This document shows positions 37,931 through 47,704 of a stretch of 64,000 nucleotides of DNA, piece by piece. Source of the stretch: Mariniblastus fucicola (GTDB lineage Bacteria > Planctomycetota > Planctomycetia > Pirellulales > Pirellulaceae); assembly GCF_008087665.1 (NCBI RefSeq), contig NZ_CP042912.1, positions 1,612,001 to 1,676,000 on the forward strand, written 5' to 3'. A program made the translations under genes and the position numbers. The notes under the pieces were generated by a model, which was given only the letters and a program-made list of their open reading frames with translations, ran no database searches and was not told the DNA's origin. The first letter of the stretch is position 1. Each line of letters opens with the position of its first letter.

Positions 37931-38337
37931 ATAACGTCGTCGGAATTGGAACAGACATCATCGAGTGCTCGCGAATCGCGACCATGATCGAGAAGCATGA
38001 TGCGCTGTTTCTGGAGCGAGTCTACACTTCCTGGGAAATCGAATATTGTTCGGGGCGCAAGTCGTCAATCCAGCACTACGCTGGTCGTTGGGCGGCCAAA
38101 GAAGCGATTTTGAAATCGATGGGAACTGGTTGGGCAAAAGGAATCGCCTGGACCGACATCGAGATTACCAACGCGATGGGCGGCAAGCCGTTGGTCAGTT
38201 TGCACAACGCAGCGAGGGAATGGTGCGACAAGCTTGGGATCTCCGAAGTGCTGATTAGTATCTCGCACTGCAACTCGCACGCGACGGCTTTTGCGACAGC
38301 TGTCGGGCCAAATCCGGCAAATAAAATTGGTGAGTGA
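37927..38337 (+). CDS. acpS: Holo-ACP synthase
   Basis: A 136-residue 4'-phosphopantetheinyl transferase that activates acyl carrier protein with CoA. The start at 37927 gives [17 protein letters not shown], with the Mg2+/CoA-binding Asp in GTDIIE; a second signature is [14 protein letters not shown]. Late [13 protein letters not shown] is the usual C-terminal block. Its ATG overlaps the trpS stop codon. Size and motifs are typical. Confidence 0.95.
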   Translation: MNNVVGIGTDIIECSRIATMIEKHDALFLERVYTSWEIEYCSGRKSSIQHYAGRWAAKEAILKSMGTGWAKGIAWTDIEITNAMGGKPLVSLHNAAREWCDKLGISEVLISISHCNSHATAFATAVGPNPANKIGE

Positions 38338-38443
38338 CGAGCGTCACGATCCGTGAAGTTTCAGAGCCAATCGGGATTGTGCTCGCAGGGGGCACGCCGA
38401 TTCGTTTCTGATAATCTTGCGATCGATGAGACGAAAAGCCAGC

Positions 38444-38531
38444 CCAGGCACTGTTTGCCAAATTGATTTTCATGTCGTCAACTGGCCAATCATGAGCGAC
38501 ATGCCGCTCACATTTACCAAACAGTGCCTGG
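38444..38531. repeat. MITE-like repeat, copy B
   Basis: An 88-bp element with 19-bp terminal inverted repeats (CCAGGCACTGTTTGSYAAA pattern). Read in reverse complement, it matches copy A (26366-26502) at both ends; the middle is a short GAGCG/CGCTC hairpin instead of copy A's 25-bp palindrome. It lies between acpS and the esterase gene and has no coding capacity. Confidence 0.85.
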
Positions 38532-38614
38532 TTTCATTGCTGCTAAACTGGAGTTTCCTGACGCTGCTATTGTGTCTGTTTGCAATCTACTTTTCTGGAT
38601 GATGGGATCTGACG

Positions 38615-39511
38615 ATGTTTCGAATTGCACTGGTTTGTTTTTTGGCCACGTTCCTTGCCGGTCTGGGGTCGGTGTCGGCTCAGGACGTTAGCGAATACGA
38701 AAAAGCTGTTTCGAGTTCGATCGCTTCAGGAACGCAAATTCCACTTTGGGAAAACGGAGCTCCAGGATTCGAAGATCGCAAAGACGAAGCGGAAGAGGCT
38801 GACGAGTGGTGGGTCAAGAACATTCACAACCCATCGCTAACCGTTTTTCTGGCTCCAGAGGAAAAGCGAACCGGTGCAGCGGTTGTTATCTGTCCGGGAG
38901 GAGGCCATCGTTTGTTGGTTGCCGGTGCCGAAGGTAATGAAGCCGCGGAATACTTCAACTCGATCGGCGTCGATGCGTTCGTGCTCAAGTATCGGCTTGG
39001 CCGAGAGGAAAACTCGCCGTACAAGATTGACGTGCATGCGAAACAGGACGGGCAGCGTGCCATTCGCTGGGTCCGCCATTTTTCAGATAAATTGTCCATC
39101 GATCCAGAACGAGTCGGTATCGTTGGTTTCAGTGCAGGCGGCGAGGTCGTGTCGATGGTTTGCTACGGTAGCCACGAAGGCATCAAGGATTCAGCTGACG
39201 CGATTGATCATCCTGGTTGCAAGCCAAACTTTCAGGTGATGATTTATGCGGGGCCGCTGGGCATTCCGGAAACGATTCCTGCTGATGCTCCTCCGGCGTT
39301 TATTCTGGTTGCCAATGATGACGGTGCGGCCAAAGTCGCGATTGAGCTGGCGTTGAAACTTCGATCCGCCAAGGTGCCGATGGAGTTGCATGTTTACAAT
39401 CAGGGTGGCCACGGGTTCAACATGGGGAACCGCACCAAGCTTAAATCGATCAGTACGTGGCGGCATCGGATGGGCGATTGGATCGCCGACAGCGGATGGT
39501 TGAAGCAATAG
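38615..39511 (+). CDS. Secreted alpha/beta hydrolase (esterase)
   Basis: A 298-residue protein with a signal peptide (IALVCFLATFLAGLGSVSAQ). The nucleophile elbow GFSAGG (S173) and an oxyanion-type CPGGGH are visible. The late NQGGHGFNMG holds the catalytic His. It resembles BD-FAE/acetyl xylan esterase-like enzymes that remove acyl groups from plant or algal polysaccharides, which fits the sulfatase and sialate esterase elsewhere in the window. The substrate is not certain. The MITE-like repeat lies in its upstream region. Confidence 0.85.
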   Translation: MFRIALVCFLATFLAGLGSVSAQDVSEYEKAVSSSIASGTQIPLWENGAPGFEDRKDEAEEADEWWVKNIHNPSLTVFLAPEEKRTGAAVVICPGGGHRLLVAGAEGNEAAEYFNSIGVDAFVLKYRLGREENSPYKIDVHAKQDGQRAIRWVRHFSDKLSIDPERVGIVGFSAGGEVVSMVCYGSHEGIKDSADAIDHPGCKPNFQVMIYAGPLGIPETIPADAPPAFILVANDDGAAKVAIELALKLRSAKVPMELHVYNQGGHGFNMGNRTKLKSISTWRHRMGDWIADSGWLKQ

Positions 39512-39518
39512 GCGTCCG

Positions 39519-40454
39519 CTACTTCACATCTTTGTCCTTACAAACAGTTTTGTAGAATTCGAGGATCTGTGGGTCAGCGCCGAGTAGATCCCGCTTTCTC
39601 AGCCATCGACGGCCGTAGGTAAAGAACCCAAAGAGCAGCAAAACGCCAATGCCGATCGTCGCCGCGATCATTTTTTGTTGCTTCAGCGGGATGTCTTCAA
39701 TCAGCTTTGCCGCAGGAGTTTTTCCAGCGACAAACATCAGTTTTGCAAACAGGTACAACAGCAGCAGGCCGCCACCGACGGAGAGGTAGGCGGCGATCGA
39801 CGCTTTGGCGTTGCTCTTCGAAACCGCACAGGTCGGATCCACTATCACGGCGGCTTTGAAGGCAACCGCCGCGTCTTTCTGTTTTCCCTGTCGCTGAAGC
39901 GAAACGCCGAGGTTATTTAAATCCTTGGCGTTGTTTGGGTTTAAAGAAAGTGCCTGACGAAATTGCTGTTCAGCCATCTTCGGCTGTCCGCTCTCCAGAT
40001 AGCAAATCCCAAGCGACGAAAACGCATCATCGTTCATTGGGTCGAGTCGGATTGCTTCCTGGAATCGCTGAACAGCTTCTGGCGTGTTGCCGCACTGTAA
40101 GAACGTCCTTCCGGCTGCAATGTGCGAAAGACTGTCGTGCGGGGCAAGTTGAAGAAGTCTTTTTGCGACGCTCGTTGATTCTGTAAAATCCTCTCGCAGT
40201 CTCGTGACCAGAACCAAAATTCTTAGCAGCCACGCATTGTCTGGGTCTAGCCGAAGCCCTTCTCGGCAATGGGTTTCGGCTTGAGGAAGCTGATTCAATC
40301 CCAGGCAGGCTCTCGCCAAAGAAGCATAGAGCTCTGCAGCTTCGGGAGCAAAAGCGATTCCTTGGGCCGCCAGGCTCTGCGCAGTTTCGTATCGGCCGAC
40401 GTCATTCGCTGCTTCGGCTTTTTCAAACAGCTCACCTGCGCGTTGTAGATCCAT
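39519..40454 (-). CDS. TPR membrane protein
   Basis: A 311-residue protein. Residues 1-200 are five or six tetratricopeptide repeats (for example AVQRFQEAIRLDPMNDDAFSSLG and AEQQFRQALSLNPNNAKDLNNLG). A first membrane segment follows (SIAAYLSVGGGLLLLYLFAKL), then a second (IAATIGIGVLLLFGFFTYG). The repeats are thus displayed on one side of the membrane. Partner and role are unknown. It starts 3 bases from the stop of the MmgE/PrpD gene, so the two form an operon. Confidence 0.82.
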   Translation of the reverse strand: MDLQRAGELFEKAEAANDVGRYETAQSLAAQGIAFAPEAAELYASLARACLGLNQLPQAETHCREGLRLDPDNAWLLRILVLVTRLREDFTESTSVAKRLLQLAPHDSLSHIAAGRTFLQCGNTPEAVQRFQEAIRLDPMNDDAFSSLGICYLESGQPKMAEQQFRQALSLNPNNAKDLNNLGVSLQRQGKQKDAAVAFKAAVIVDPTCAVSKSNAKASIAAYLSVGGGLLLLYLFAKLMFVAGKTPAAKLIEDIPLKQQKMIAATIGIGVLLLFGFFTYGRRWLRKRDLLGADPQILEFYKTVCKDKDVK

Positions 40455-40456
40455 GG

Positions 40457-41878
40457 CTACGCCAGCAACATGCCTTTTTCATTGACGACAAACAGGTGCA
40501 CAAAGTCCGCGACTTTCATATCGCCAAGCTGCTCAGCGTCAGCAAAGGCCGCGTGAATCTCCTTGATCTGATCGTTGTCGAACACACCAGGCAAACTGTT
40601 GTGAAACTTCTCCTTCAAAACAGGAATGCCCTCCTCGCGGCGAACCCGGTGGCCAATCGGATATGAGACCTCAACCCGATCGGTCGACGTTCCGTCTTTG
40701 AAATAAACCTGAATGCTGTTGCCGATGGCACGTTTCTCCAGGTCGTAGTACTCGTCGGTGAACGTCTTGTTTTCCTTGACGACCATCTTTTCACGCAGCG
40801 CATCGATCCGAGGATCTTTTGCCGTATCGTCAGCGTAGTGATGAGCCGTCAGTTCGCCAAAGATCAATCCAATCGCCACCATGTACTGAAGGCAATGGTC
40901 GCGGTCCGCGTAGTTGTCTAGCGGCCCGGTCTTGTCAATGATGCGAACTCCAGGTTCCTGCGTTTCCAATTCAACGCGTTCGATTTCCTCCAAACGATCG
41001 ACGATATTCGGGTGCAACTCCATCGCGCATTCGACTGCGGTTTGAGCATGGAATTCGGCGGGGAAAGAAATCTTGAACAGGATGTTTTCCATCACATAGC
41101 TTCCCAGCGGCTTCGCGAGCGTGATCGGGTTCCCGCCAAACAGCACGTCGCTAAATCCCCAAACCGGAGCCGACAGTGCCGTTTCATATCCCATTTCGCC
41201 CGTGCCTGCGATCAACGCCAGGCGAACCGCGCGGCTGGTTGCGTCGCCGGCCGCCCAGCTTTTTCGCGATCCCGTATTCGGAGCATGGCGATAGGTGCGG
41301 AGGGCGCCTCCATCGATCCAGGCGTTGGAAATCGCGTTTGCAGTTTGCTCCTGCGTGTTGCCCAGCATCCAGCTTGCAACGGCGGTGCTGGCGATTCGAA
41401 CTAGCAGCACATGGTCCAGCCCGACTCGATTGAAGGAGTTATCCAGTGCGAGGATTCCCTGAATTTCATGGGCTTTGATCATCGCGGTCAGGACGTCTTG
41501 AACAGAAGTCTCTTCCGCTTTGATGTGCGACTTCCAGTCTGCGACGGCAAGGATGGCCCCAAGGTTGTCTGACGGGTGTCCCCACTCGGCGGCCAGCCAG
41601 GTGTCGTTGAAGTCCAGCCAGCGAACCAGCGTACCGATGTCGAAAGCAGCTTTGACTGGATCGAGATTCAGGTTCGTGCCCGGCACACGGCAACCGGCTT
41701 CCATGTTGGCTCCCGGAACAACGGGCCCCAGCATTTTCAGGCAGGCCGGATGTTCCAACGCGAGGAAACCGCATCCAAGGCTGTCCATCAAACAGTGTCT
41801 GGCCGTTTCGTATGCGAGTTCGCTTTTGATTTCGAAGTTGTGAACGTAGTCAGCGATCTCGGAGATAAGCGAGTCCAT
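40457..41878 (-). CDS. MmgE/PrpD family protein (2-methylcitrate dehydratase-like)
   Basis: A 473-residue protein of the PrpD family, which dehydrates 2-methylcitrate in the propionate (methylcitrate) pathway; related members act on other tricarboxylates. Family landmarks are [31 protein letters not shown] near the N-terminus and [14 protein letters not shown] in the middle. The core ([18 protein letters not shown]) is also typical. No prpB or prpC lies nearby, so methylcitrate cannot be taken as the substrate. It is followed at two bases by the TPR membrane protein gene. Confidence 0.85.
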   Translation of the reverse strand: MDSLISEIADYVHNFEIKSELAYETARHCLMDSLGCGFLALEHPACLKMLGPVVPGANMEAGCRVPGTNLNLDPVKAAFDIGTLVRWLDFNDTWLAAEWGHPSDNLGAILAVADWKSHIKAEETSVQDVLTAMIKAHEIQGILALDNSFNRVGLDHVLLVRIASTAVASWMLGNTQEQTANAISNAWIDGGALRTYRHAPNTGSRKSWAAGDATSRAVRLALIAGTGEMGYETALSAPVWGFSDVLFGGNPITLAKPLGSYVMENILFKISFPAEFHAQTAVECAMELHPNIVDRLEEIERVELETQEPGVRIIDKTGPLDNYADRDHCLQYMVAIGLIFGELTAHHYADDTAKDPRIDALREKMVVKENKTFTDEYYDLEKRAIGNSIQVYFKDGTSTDRVEVSYPIGHRVRREEGIPVLKEKFHNSLPGVFDNDQIKEIHAAFADAEQLGDMKVADFVHLFVVNEKGMLLA

Positions 41879-41915
41879 GTGTGTGCCGTTGGAGGTGAAG
41901 TGTTTGAATGTAGAA

Positions 41916-41944
41916 ACAAAAAAAGGGCGGAAACCAGTCCGCCC
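41916..41944 (-). terminator. Rho-independent terminator of tpx
   Basis: On the minus strand a GGGCGGA/TCCGCCC stem (arms 41925-41931 and 41938-41944) is followed by a T-run (complement of the A-run at 41918-41924). It lies 23 bp past the tpx stop. Confidence 0.8.
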
Positions 41945-41966
41945 ATCGCATCTTCAAAGTTATTGA

Positions 41967-42464
41967 CTACAGTGCGCCCAATGCCGCACCGTAATCTGGC
42001 TCGTCCACGATTTCCGGAACCAGCTGAGTGTATTTGACTTTGCCTTCGCCATCGATGATCACGACCGCGCGACAAAGCAGACCTTTCAGTGGGCCGTCAA
42101 CAATCGCCGCACCGTAGCTGTCGCCAAAGCCACTGCAGCGGAATGCAGACAGGTTGTCGATATGTTCCAGCGACTCAGCTTCGCAGAAACGCTTTTGAGC
42201 GAATGGCAGATCCATCGAAACGTTAACGATTACAGTGTCGCCGGCTTCACCCGCTTTGCCGTTGAACGTTTTCGCGCTCATCGCACACGTTCCCGTGTCC
42301 AGGCTGGGAACGATGTTCAGCACGACGTTCTTCCCAGCGTAGTCTGCGAGAGATTTTTCGCTGAGATCGCCTGCGACCAAAGTGAAGTCCGGGGCAGCGC
42401 TTCCGACTGCTGGCAACTCACCAGACGTGTTGCAGTCGTTGCCTTTGAGGGTAATTTTCGCCAT
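41967..42464 (-). CDS. tpx: Thiol peroxidase (Tpx-type, 2-Cys peroxiredoxin)
   Basis: A 165-residue thiol peroxidase that reduces hydroperoxides with thioredoxin. The peroxidatic Cys is C60 in PSLDTGTCAMSAKTFN and the resolving Cys is C94 in KRFCEAESLE, one residue off the E. coli positions (61 and 95). Length and the starting GNDCNTSGELPAVG are typical. It is transcribed alone and followed at once by a strong terminator. Confidence 0.95.
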   Translation of the reverse strand: MAKITLKGNDCNTSGELPAVGSAAPDFTLVAGDLSEKSLADYAGKNVVLNIVPSLDTGTCAMSAKTFNGKAGEAGDTVIVNVSMDLPFAQKRFCEAESLEHIDNLSAFRCSGFGDSYGAAIVDGPLKGLLCRAVVIIDGEGKVKYTQLVPEIVDEPDYGAALGAL

Positions 42465-42513
42465 CTATCTATAGTCCTGAATTTTGATTTTTAGTTTAGC
42501 TTGATCGTAAAAG

Positions 42514-42984
42514 TTATTCTTCGATGTTGACTTCGAGTCCACCGCCATCGATTGGGATGCTCTCACCACCGACGGTGATATCGAGCGATTCGATAGTCCA
42601 GTCCTCGGTCATCGGTTTTCCGTTGACGCTGATCTTCGCAGTTCCCGAACCATTCGGCCCAGAAACTGGCACGTCGTAGGTGATCGTCATCCGTTCACCA
42701 TTTTGGTTGGATTGAACTCCGGTGTAACTGCCGACAGTAACCGGATCGCCAACGGCGTCGCCGACCGACGCAGAGCTTTCAATTTGAGCACGAGCCTCAA
42801 GGTAGGCAGGGTTGTTGTTGATCACTTTCAGGCCTTGATAGCCGAGAAAGGCGAACCCGCCAAAGCAGCAAAGTCCGAGGAGACCGAAGCAACCGACGCC
42901 GGCGAGAATCCACTTGAGCGCACCTCCAGATTTTTTTGGAGGAACGTGGCCCATGGGAGTATTTTGATTTGGATCGAAGCTCAT
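42514..42984 (-). CDS. Membrane-anchored protein, Coa1-like
   Basis: A 156-residue protein: a Pro/Lys-rich cytoplasmic start, one very hydrophobic helix with four Cys or Gly-Cys steps (ILAGVGCFGLLGLCCFGGFAFLG), then a soluble domain (EARAQIESSASVGDAVGDPV, YDVPVSGPNGSGTAKISVNG). The layout recalls the Coa1/TIM21-like fold linked to cytochrome oxidase assembly, but similarity is low. It is probably a single-spanning membrane protein with the soluble domain outside. It lies 50 bp upstream of tpx. Confidence 0.65.
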   Translation of the reverse strand: MSFDPNQNTPMGHVPPKKSGGALKWILAGVGCFGLLGLCCFGGFAFLGYQGLKVINNNPAYLEARAQIESSASVGDAVGDPVTVGSYTGVQSNQNGERMTITYDVPVSGPNGSGTAKISVNGKPMTEDWTIESLDITVGGESIPIDGGGLEVNIEE

Positions 42985-43170
42985 ATTTATTCTTTCAAAG
43001 TTAAAGGCGACTTACCGTCAACAGCCAGATTGTAGCAATCTCTACTGATCACGGTAGTTGGGACAGCTCGGCTGACAGAAGGGCCGTTTGCCGGCCGCCG
43101 TTTTGCCTTTCGATTATCCCAAACCGAAGATGAAACTCAGATTACGCCTACTTGCAGTTAGGCCGAGTTC

Positions 43171-43176
43171 TATAAT
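43171..43176 (+). promoter_or_regulatory. Possible -10 element upstream of ribBA
   Basis: An exact TATAAT lies 94 bp before the ribBA start. The -35 position is weak (TACTTG at 16 bp spacing). A GGAGG ribosome-binding site lies just before the ATG. I see no FMN riboswitch. Confidence 0.35.
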
Positions 43177-43269
43177 ACGGGATACCGGTAACCCATGCGT
43201 CAAGTTTCAATCTTGCACGGAACTTTCCGCTGACCGGGACCTGCAAAACGCCATTCATCGGAGGCCACA

Positions 43270-44481
43270 ATGTCGCTTAATTTTTCCACCATTCCAGAAG
43301 CCGTCGATGCCATCGGGCGAGGTGAGGTGGTCATCGTGCTTGATGATGAACATCGCGAAAACGAAGGTGACTATATTTGTGCCGCGGAATTGGCGACGGC
43401 CGAGTCGATCAATCTTGTGATGAGCGGACGCGGAGACTTCTGCATGCCGATTTTGCCAGACGCCGCGAGGCGACTCAAGCTTACGCCGCTGGTCGACAAC
43501 AACAATTCCAACAATCAGACCGCGTTTCTGACGCCGCTGGATCACGTTACGGCACGAACCGGAATTACAGCCGAAGAGCGAGCCCTGTGCGTCAAAGCAA
43601 TCGCCGATCCGAATAGCAAGCCGGATGATTTTCAGCGTCCAGGCCATGTTCACCTGTTGATGGCCAAACAGGGAGGCGTGCTTCGTCGTGCCGGGCACAC
43701 CGAAGCCGCTGTCGATCTCGCGAGAATGGCTGGCCTGAAACCGGCCGGTGTGCTTTGCGAAATTCTTGATGACGATGGCGAACGCGCCACGCGAGATCAG
43801 CTGTTGCAAATCGCCAAAGACAAGAATCTGAAAATCATCACAATTGAAGACCTGATCGCTTACCGACGTGTTAGCGAAAAACTGGTTTCGCAAATCGCGT
43901 CTGCGAACTTGCCGACAAAGTACGGAGACTTTCGCGTGATCGCCTACCGGGTCCAGTACGAAGCTCAGGAACCGGTTGCGTTGGTGATGGGTGATCCGGC
44001 GAACGGAAAACAGGCGCCGCTCGTTCGTATGCACAGCAGTTGCTTTACCGGCGACCTGTTGACGTCGCTGCGATGTGATTGCGGCGATCAGTTGCACATG
44101 GCGTTGTCGATGATTGCCCGCGAAGGCTATGGCGTGCTCGTGTATCTGCCGCAGGAAGGCCGCGGCATCGGACTTGCAGAGAAAATCAAAGCCTACAATC
44201 TGCAGGACCAGGGCTTGGATACCGTCGAAGCGAATCAGGCTCTGGGCCACAAGGCTGACAGTCGTGACTATGGCGTCGGGATTCAAATCCTGAAAGATCT
44301 TGGCATGTCGGAAGTCCGTTTGCTGACCAACAATCCGAAAAAGACAGAAGCCTTCAACCTTCGCGGATTCGATTTGAAAGTCGTCGATCAGGTTCCGATT
44401 TTGCCTCCGGTCAACGAGCACAACGAAAAGTATCTTGCGACCAAACGTGACAAGATGGGTCACGATCTGCCGATCGACTAA
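43270..44481 (+). CDS. ribBA: Bifunctional 3,4-dihydroxy-2-butanone 4-phosphate synthase / GTP cyclohydrolase II
   Basis: A 403-residue two-domain riboflavin enzyme. The N-terminal RibB half (VVIVLDDEHRENEGDYICAAE, GRPGHVHLLMA-like FQRPGHVH) makes dihydroxybutanone phosphate from ribulose 5-phosphate. The C-terminal RibA half opens the GTP imidazole ring and has the zinc cysteines in HSSCFTGDLLTSLRCDCGDQ and the catalytic LPQEGRGIG. The start has a GGAGG site. Together with ApbE and the flavoproteins here, this fits flavin demand, though the genes are not linked. The next gene begins three bases after its stop. Confidence 0.95.
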   Translation: MSLNFSTIPEAVDAIGRGEVVIVLDDEHRENEGDYICAAELATAESINLVMSGRGDFCMPILPDAARRLKLTPLVDNNNSNNQTAFLTPLDHVTARTGITAEERALCVKAIADPNSKPDDFQRPGHVHLLMAKQGGVLRRAGHTEAAVDLARMAGLKPAGVLCEILDDDGERATRDQLLQIAKDKNLKIITIEDLIAYRRVSEKLVSQIASANLPTKYGDFRVIAYRVQYEAQEPVALVMGDPANGKQAPLVRMHSSCFTGDLLTSLRCDCGDQLHMALSMIAREGYGVLVYLPQEGRGIGLAEKIKAYNLQDQGLDTVEANQALGHKADSRDYGVGIQILKDLGMSEVRLLTNNPKKTEAFNLRGFDLKVVDQVPILPPVNEHNEKYLATKRDKMGHDLPID

Positions 44482-44513
44482 CGTTGGCGTTGCACGAAAA
44501 CGAGGACACAGCC

Positions 44514-47456
44514 TTGAACACGAGTTCTGCAACGATCGAAGTCAATCGGCTTGAGTCGTTGCGCGAAAACCTCGATGGACCGCTCGAGTTTGATTCGCTA
44601 ACCCGCAAACTTTATTCGACCGACGCGTCGGTTTATCAGCAAGTCCCGCTGGCGGTTGCCTTTCCCAAATCGAAACGTGACCTGCGGACACTGATTGAGT
44701 TCGCCCAACGCAACCGCACCAGTCTGATTCCTCGCACGGCGGGAACGTCGCTGGCCGGGCAAGTTGTTGGCCGCGGCATTGTTGTCGACTTGGGCAAGCA
44801 CCTGAATCAAATTGGTGAGATTGACGTTGCCAACAAAACGGTCGTCGTCGAACCCGGAGTTGTTCGAGACGAATTGAATCTGGAACTGGCAAACCATGAT
44901 TTGCTTTTCGGCCCCGAGACATCGACGTCAAATCGCGCGATGATCGGCGGAATGCTGGGCAACAATTCGTGTGGTTCAAACTCCATCGTGTATGGAACGA
45001 CCCGCGATCAAACGATTGAAGTTTCAGGATTCCTTAGCGACGGTTCCGAAGCGACATTCGGTCCGCTTACAAAATCCGAGTTTCAGCATAAGTGTGAGCT
45101 GGGGACGCTTGAAGGGGAAATCTATCGCTACGTCCAAGGCATGCTTGGTGCCGAAGCAAACCGGCGGCTTATTCAACAACACTTTCCAAAGCCATCGATT
45201 CATCGACGCAACACGGGCTATGCTCTCGACGCGTTGATGGACAGCGAAGTCTTCGCTGCTGATTCGGACCAGCGGTTTAACTTTTGCAAATTGTTGGCCG
45301 GTTCGGAAGGCACGTTGTTCCTCGCGACTTCGATCAAACTTCAGCTTCACGAATTTCCGCCAGCAGAAAACGCGTTGCTATGCGTGCACTTCGACACGGT
45401 CGACGAAGCGCTGCGGGCAAATGTGATTGCCATGAAGTTTTCGCTGTTCGCATCAGAGCTGATCGATCAGTTGGTCCTGCAGGGGGCGGCCAGAAATATT
45501 GCTCAACGTGAAAACCTGCAATTTGTTGAAGGCCAACCCGGAGCAATCCTGGTGCTTTCGCTGCGCGGTGAAACGATGGCGGATGTTGAAACGCAAGCCG
45601 CTGCAATCAAGCGGGAGTTAACCCAGGCGGGGCTTGGATATGCGTTTCCAGTTCTCTCCGGGCGGGAAATTAATCGCATCTGGGATTTGCGTAAAGCCGG
45701 TTTGGGCGTCGTGGGAAATGTTCCTGGGGACGACAAACCGGTCGCAGTCATCGAAGACACCGCGGTCGCGATCGAGGACTTGCCAGACTACATTCGGGAC
45801 GTCGATCAGTTGTTGCTCGAACGACACGATTGCGAATGCGTGCATTATGCTCATGCCGGTAGCGGAGAGATTCATCTGCGACCTGTGCTGAATTTGAAAA
45901 CTGATAGTGACGTCAAAAAGTTCCGCGACATTGCGACCGATGTTGCCGCGCTAGTCCGAAAGTACAACGGATCGCTTAGCGGTGAACACGGCGACGGTCG
46001 ATTGCGAAGTGAATTTATCGAATCGATGATCGGGAGCGAGTGCTATGCTCTGCTGCGACGCGTGAAGCAGGTTTTTGACCCGTCTGGCATTCTCAATCCG
46101 GGCAAAATTGTCGACCCTGTTCCGATGGACGCGGCTTTACGCTACGCCGGGTTGTCGCAGACCCAATCGATTGAAACCGTGCTCGATTTCGAGAGCACGC
46201 TCGGACTGCAAAGAGCGGCCGAAATGTGCACTGGTTCCGGCGACTGTCGCAAATCTGCCAAGATTGGCGGCACGATGTGCCCCAGTTTTATGGCCACTGG
46301 AAACGAACGAGACACGACACGGGCTCGGGCGAATATTGTTCGACACGTCCTGACGGAATCAAGCGAGTTAGCCAACGACGAAATTCGCGACGCGATGGAT
46401 TTGTGTCTGGCGTGCAAAGGCTGTAAGGGCGAGTGTCCTTCGAACGTCGACGTTGGAAAAATCAAGGCCGAGTTTCAACAGGCCTGGCATGACAAGCATG
46501 GGATTCCGTTGCGGACCAGGTTTGTGGCTGGGGTTGATCGGCTGAATCGAATGGGATCGATCGTTCCGTGGCTGGCGAACTTCACGACGAAAAACTTCGC
46601 GACGGGTTGGTTGCTGAGGAAAGTGATCGGTGTGGCTTCTGGTAGAAGCTTGCCAGAATTTTCACGCGTTGGACTTCGGCGTTGGTTTCGAAATCATGTT
46701 CCACACTCAAACGCCGGTCGCAACGGCAAGGTGCTGTTCTTCTGCGATGAGTTCACCAGCTTGACCGAGTCCCATGTGGGAATTGCTGCGATCGAAGTGC
46801 TGGAACGACTTGGCTGGGCTGTCGAAATTCCAAACCATCTTGAAAGCGGTCGTGCATCGCTATCGAAAGGTTTGCTGCGGCGTGCGAGAGACATTGCGGC
46901 TAACAACGTAAAGCAACTGTCAGCGGTTGTCAGTGAGCAAACTCCCTTGATCAGCGTTGAGCCGTCGGCGATTCTCAGTTTTCGAGACGAGTACGTTGAC
47001 CTGTTGCGAGGCGAAGAAAAGGAAACGGCAAAGCGGTTGGCAGAAAACTGTCTGACCTTCGAAGAGTTCATTGCGCGGCAGGTCGAAAATGGAAACGTTT
47101 CCGCCGAAAGTTTTTCCGATGAACCGAAGACGGTGCGGCTTCACGGGCATTGCCACGAGAAAGCTCTAATTGGCTTGGTCCCCGCCCTGCGAACCTTGCA
47201 GGTTCCAGAGAACTATCAAGTCCGGTTGATTGCGTCCGGCTGTTGCGGAATGGCCGGTTCGTTTGGCTACGAAGCAGAGCACTTCGATGTTTCGATGCAG
47301 ATTGGGGAGCTGGTTCTTTTTCCGACCGTTAGGAATGAGCCTGTTGATAACACGATCGCAGCGACCGGAACGAGTTGCCGCCATCAAATCAAAGACGGCA
47401 CGGAGCGGGTTGCGCTTCATCCCGCAGAGATCTTGCGTCAAGCAATGATTGATTGA
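44514..47456 (+). CDS. FAD-linked oxidase fused to 4Fe-4S and CCG domains (D-lactate/glycolate dehydrogenase type)
   Basis: A 980-residue fusion. The first 550 residues are an FAD-binding type 4 oxidase (IPRTAGTSLAGQVVG, GGMLGNNSCGSNSIVYG, SGEHGDGRLRSEF). The C-terminal part has a CLACKGCKGECPSN Fe-S motif and two heterodisulfide-reductase-like blocks (HGHCHEKAL, ASGCCGMAGSFGYEAEHF). This single-chain layout is typical of D-lactate or D-2-hydroxyacid dehydrogenases feeding electrons to quinone. The start is uncertain: TTG at 44514 has GAGGA seven bases before it; a TTG at 44484, three bases after ribBA, is the alternative. The precise substrate is not visible. Confidence 0.88.
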   Translation: MNTSSATIEVNRLESLRENLDGPLEFDSLTRKLYSTDASVYQQVPLAVAFPKSKRDLRTLIEFAQRNRTSLIPRTAGTSLAGQVVGRGIVVDLGKHLNQIGEIDVANKTVVVEPGVVRDELNLELANHDLLFGPETSTSNRAMIGGMLGNNSCGSNSIVYGTTRDQTIEVSGFLSDGSEATFGPLTKSEFQHKCELGTLEGEIYRYVQGMLGAEANRRLIQQHFPKPSIHRRNTGYALDALMDSEVFAADSDQRFNFCKLLAGSEGTLFLATSIKLQLHEFPPAENALLCVHFDTVDEALRANVIAMKFSLFASELIDQLVLQGAARNIAQRENLQFVEGQPGAILVLSLRGETMADVETQAAAIKRELTQAGLGYAFPVLSGREINRIWDLRKAGLGVVGNVPGDDKPVAVIEDTAVAIEDLPDYIRDVDQLLLERHDCECVHYAHAGSGEIHLRPVLNLKTDSDVKKFRDIATDVAALVRKYNGSLSGEHGDGRLRSEFIESMIGSECYALLRRVKQVFDPSGILNPGKIVDPVPMDAALRYAGLSQTQSIETVLDFESTLGLQRAAEMCTGSGDCRKSAKIGGTMCPSFMATGNERDTTRARANIVRHVLTESSELANDEIRDAMDLCLACKGCKGECPSNVDVGKIKAEFQQAWHDKHGIPLRTRFVAGVDRLNRMGSIVPWLANFTTKNFATGWLLRKVIGVASGRSLPEFSRVGLRRWFRNHVPHSNAGRNGKVLFFCDEFTSLTESHVGIAAIEVLERLGWAVEIPNHLESGRASLSKGLLRRARDIAANNVKQLSAVVSEQTPLISVEPSAILSFRDEYVDLLRGEEKETAKRLAENCLTFEEFIARQVENGNVSAESFSDEPKTVRLHGHCHEKALIGLVPALRTLQVPENYQVRLIASGCCGMAGSFGYEAEHFDVSMQIGELVLFPTVRNEPVDNTIAATGTSCRHQIKDGTERVALHPAEILRQAMID

Positions 47457-47704
47457 ACTCGGAACGATGCGGCTCGCGTCGCGGCAAACTTATGGTTTCC
47501 ACTGCCGGATCATCGCTTTTTGTGGGCCTGAATCACTGCTGGTATCCACAGTGAAACTTTAGCGGTCGTAGCGGATCTTCCGCTCAATCCCGTCCGACGC
47601 GTTGTGCCGAATGTCGTGCTCGATCCGGTCAAAATCGTGCTGACGTTTCTTCCTGTCGATACCAATAACCGATCGTTCCGAATGTTCTGGCTTGGCCTGT
47701 CGCT

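Noticed and set aside
41780-41800. CAAACAGTG resembling the MITE-like repeat end
   Set aside because: The match is 9 bp only and lies within the MmgE/PrpD coding sequence; no second end is present.
42985-43269. FMN riboswitch upstream of ribBA
   Set aside because: The conserved RFN core sequences are absent; only a -10-like TATAAT and a ribosome-binding site are visible.
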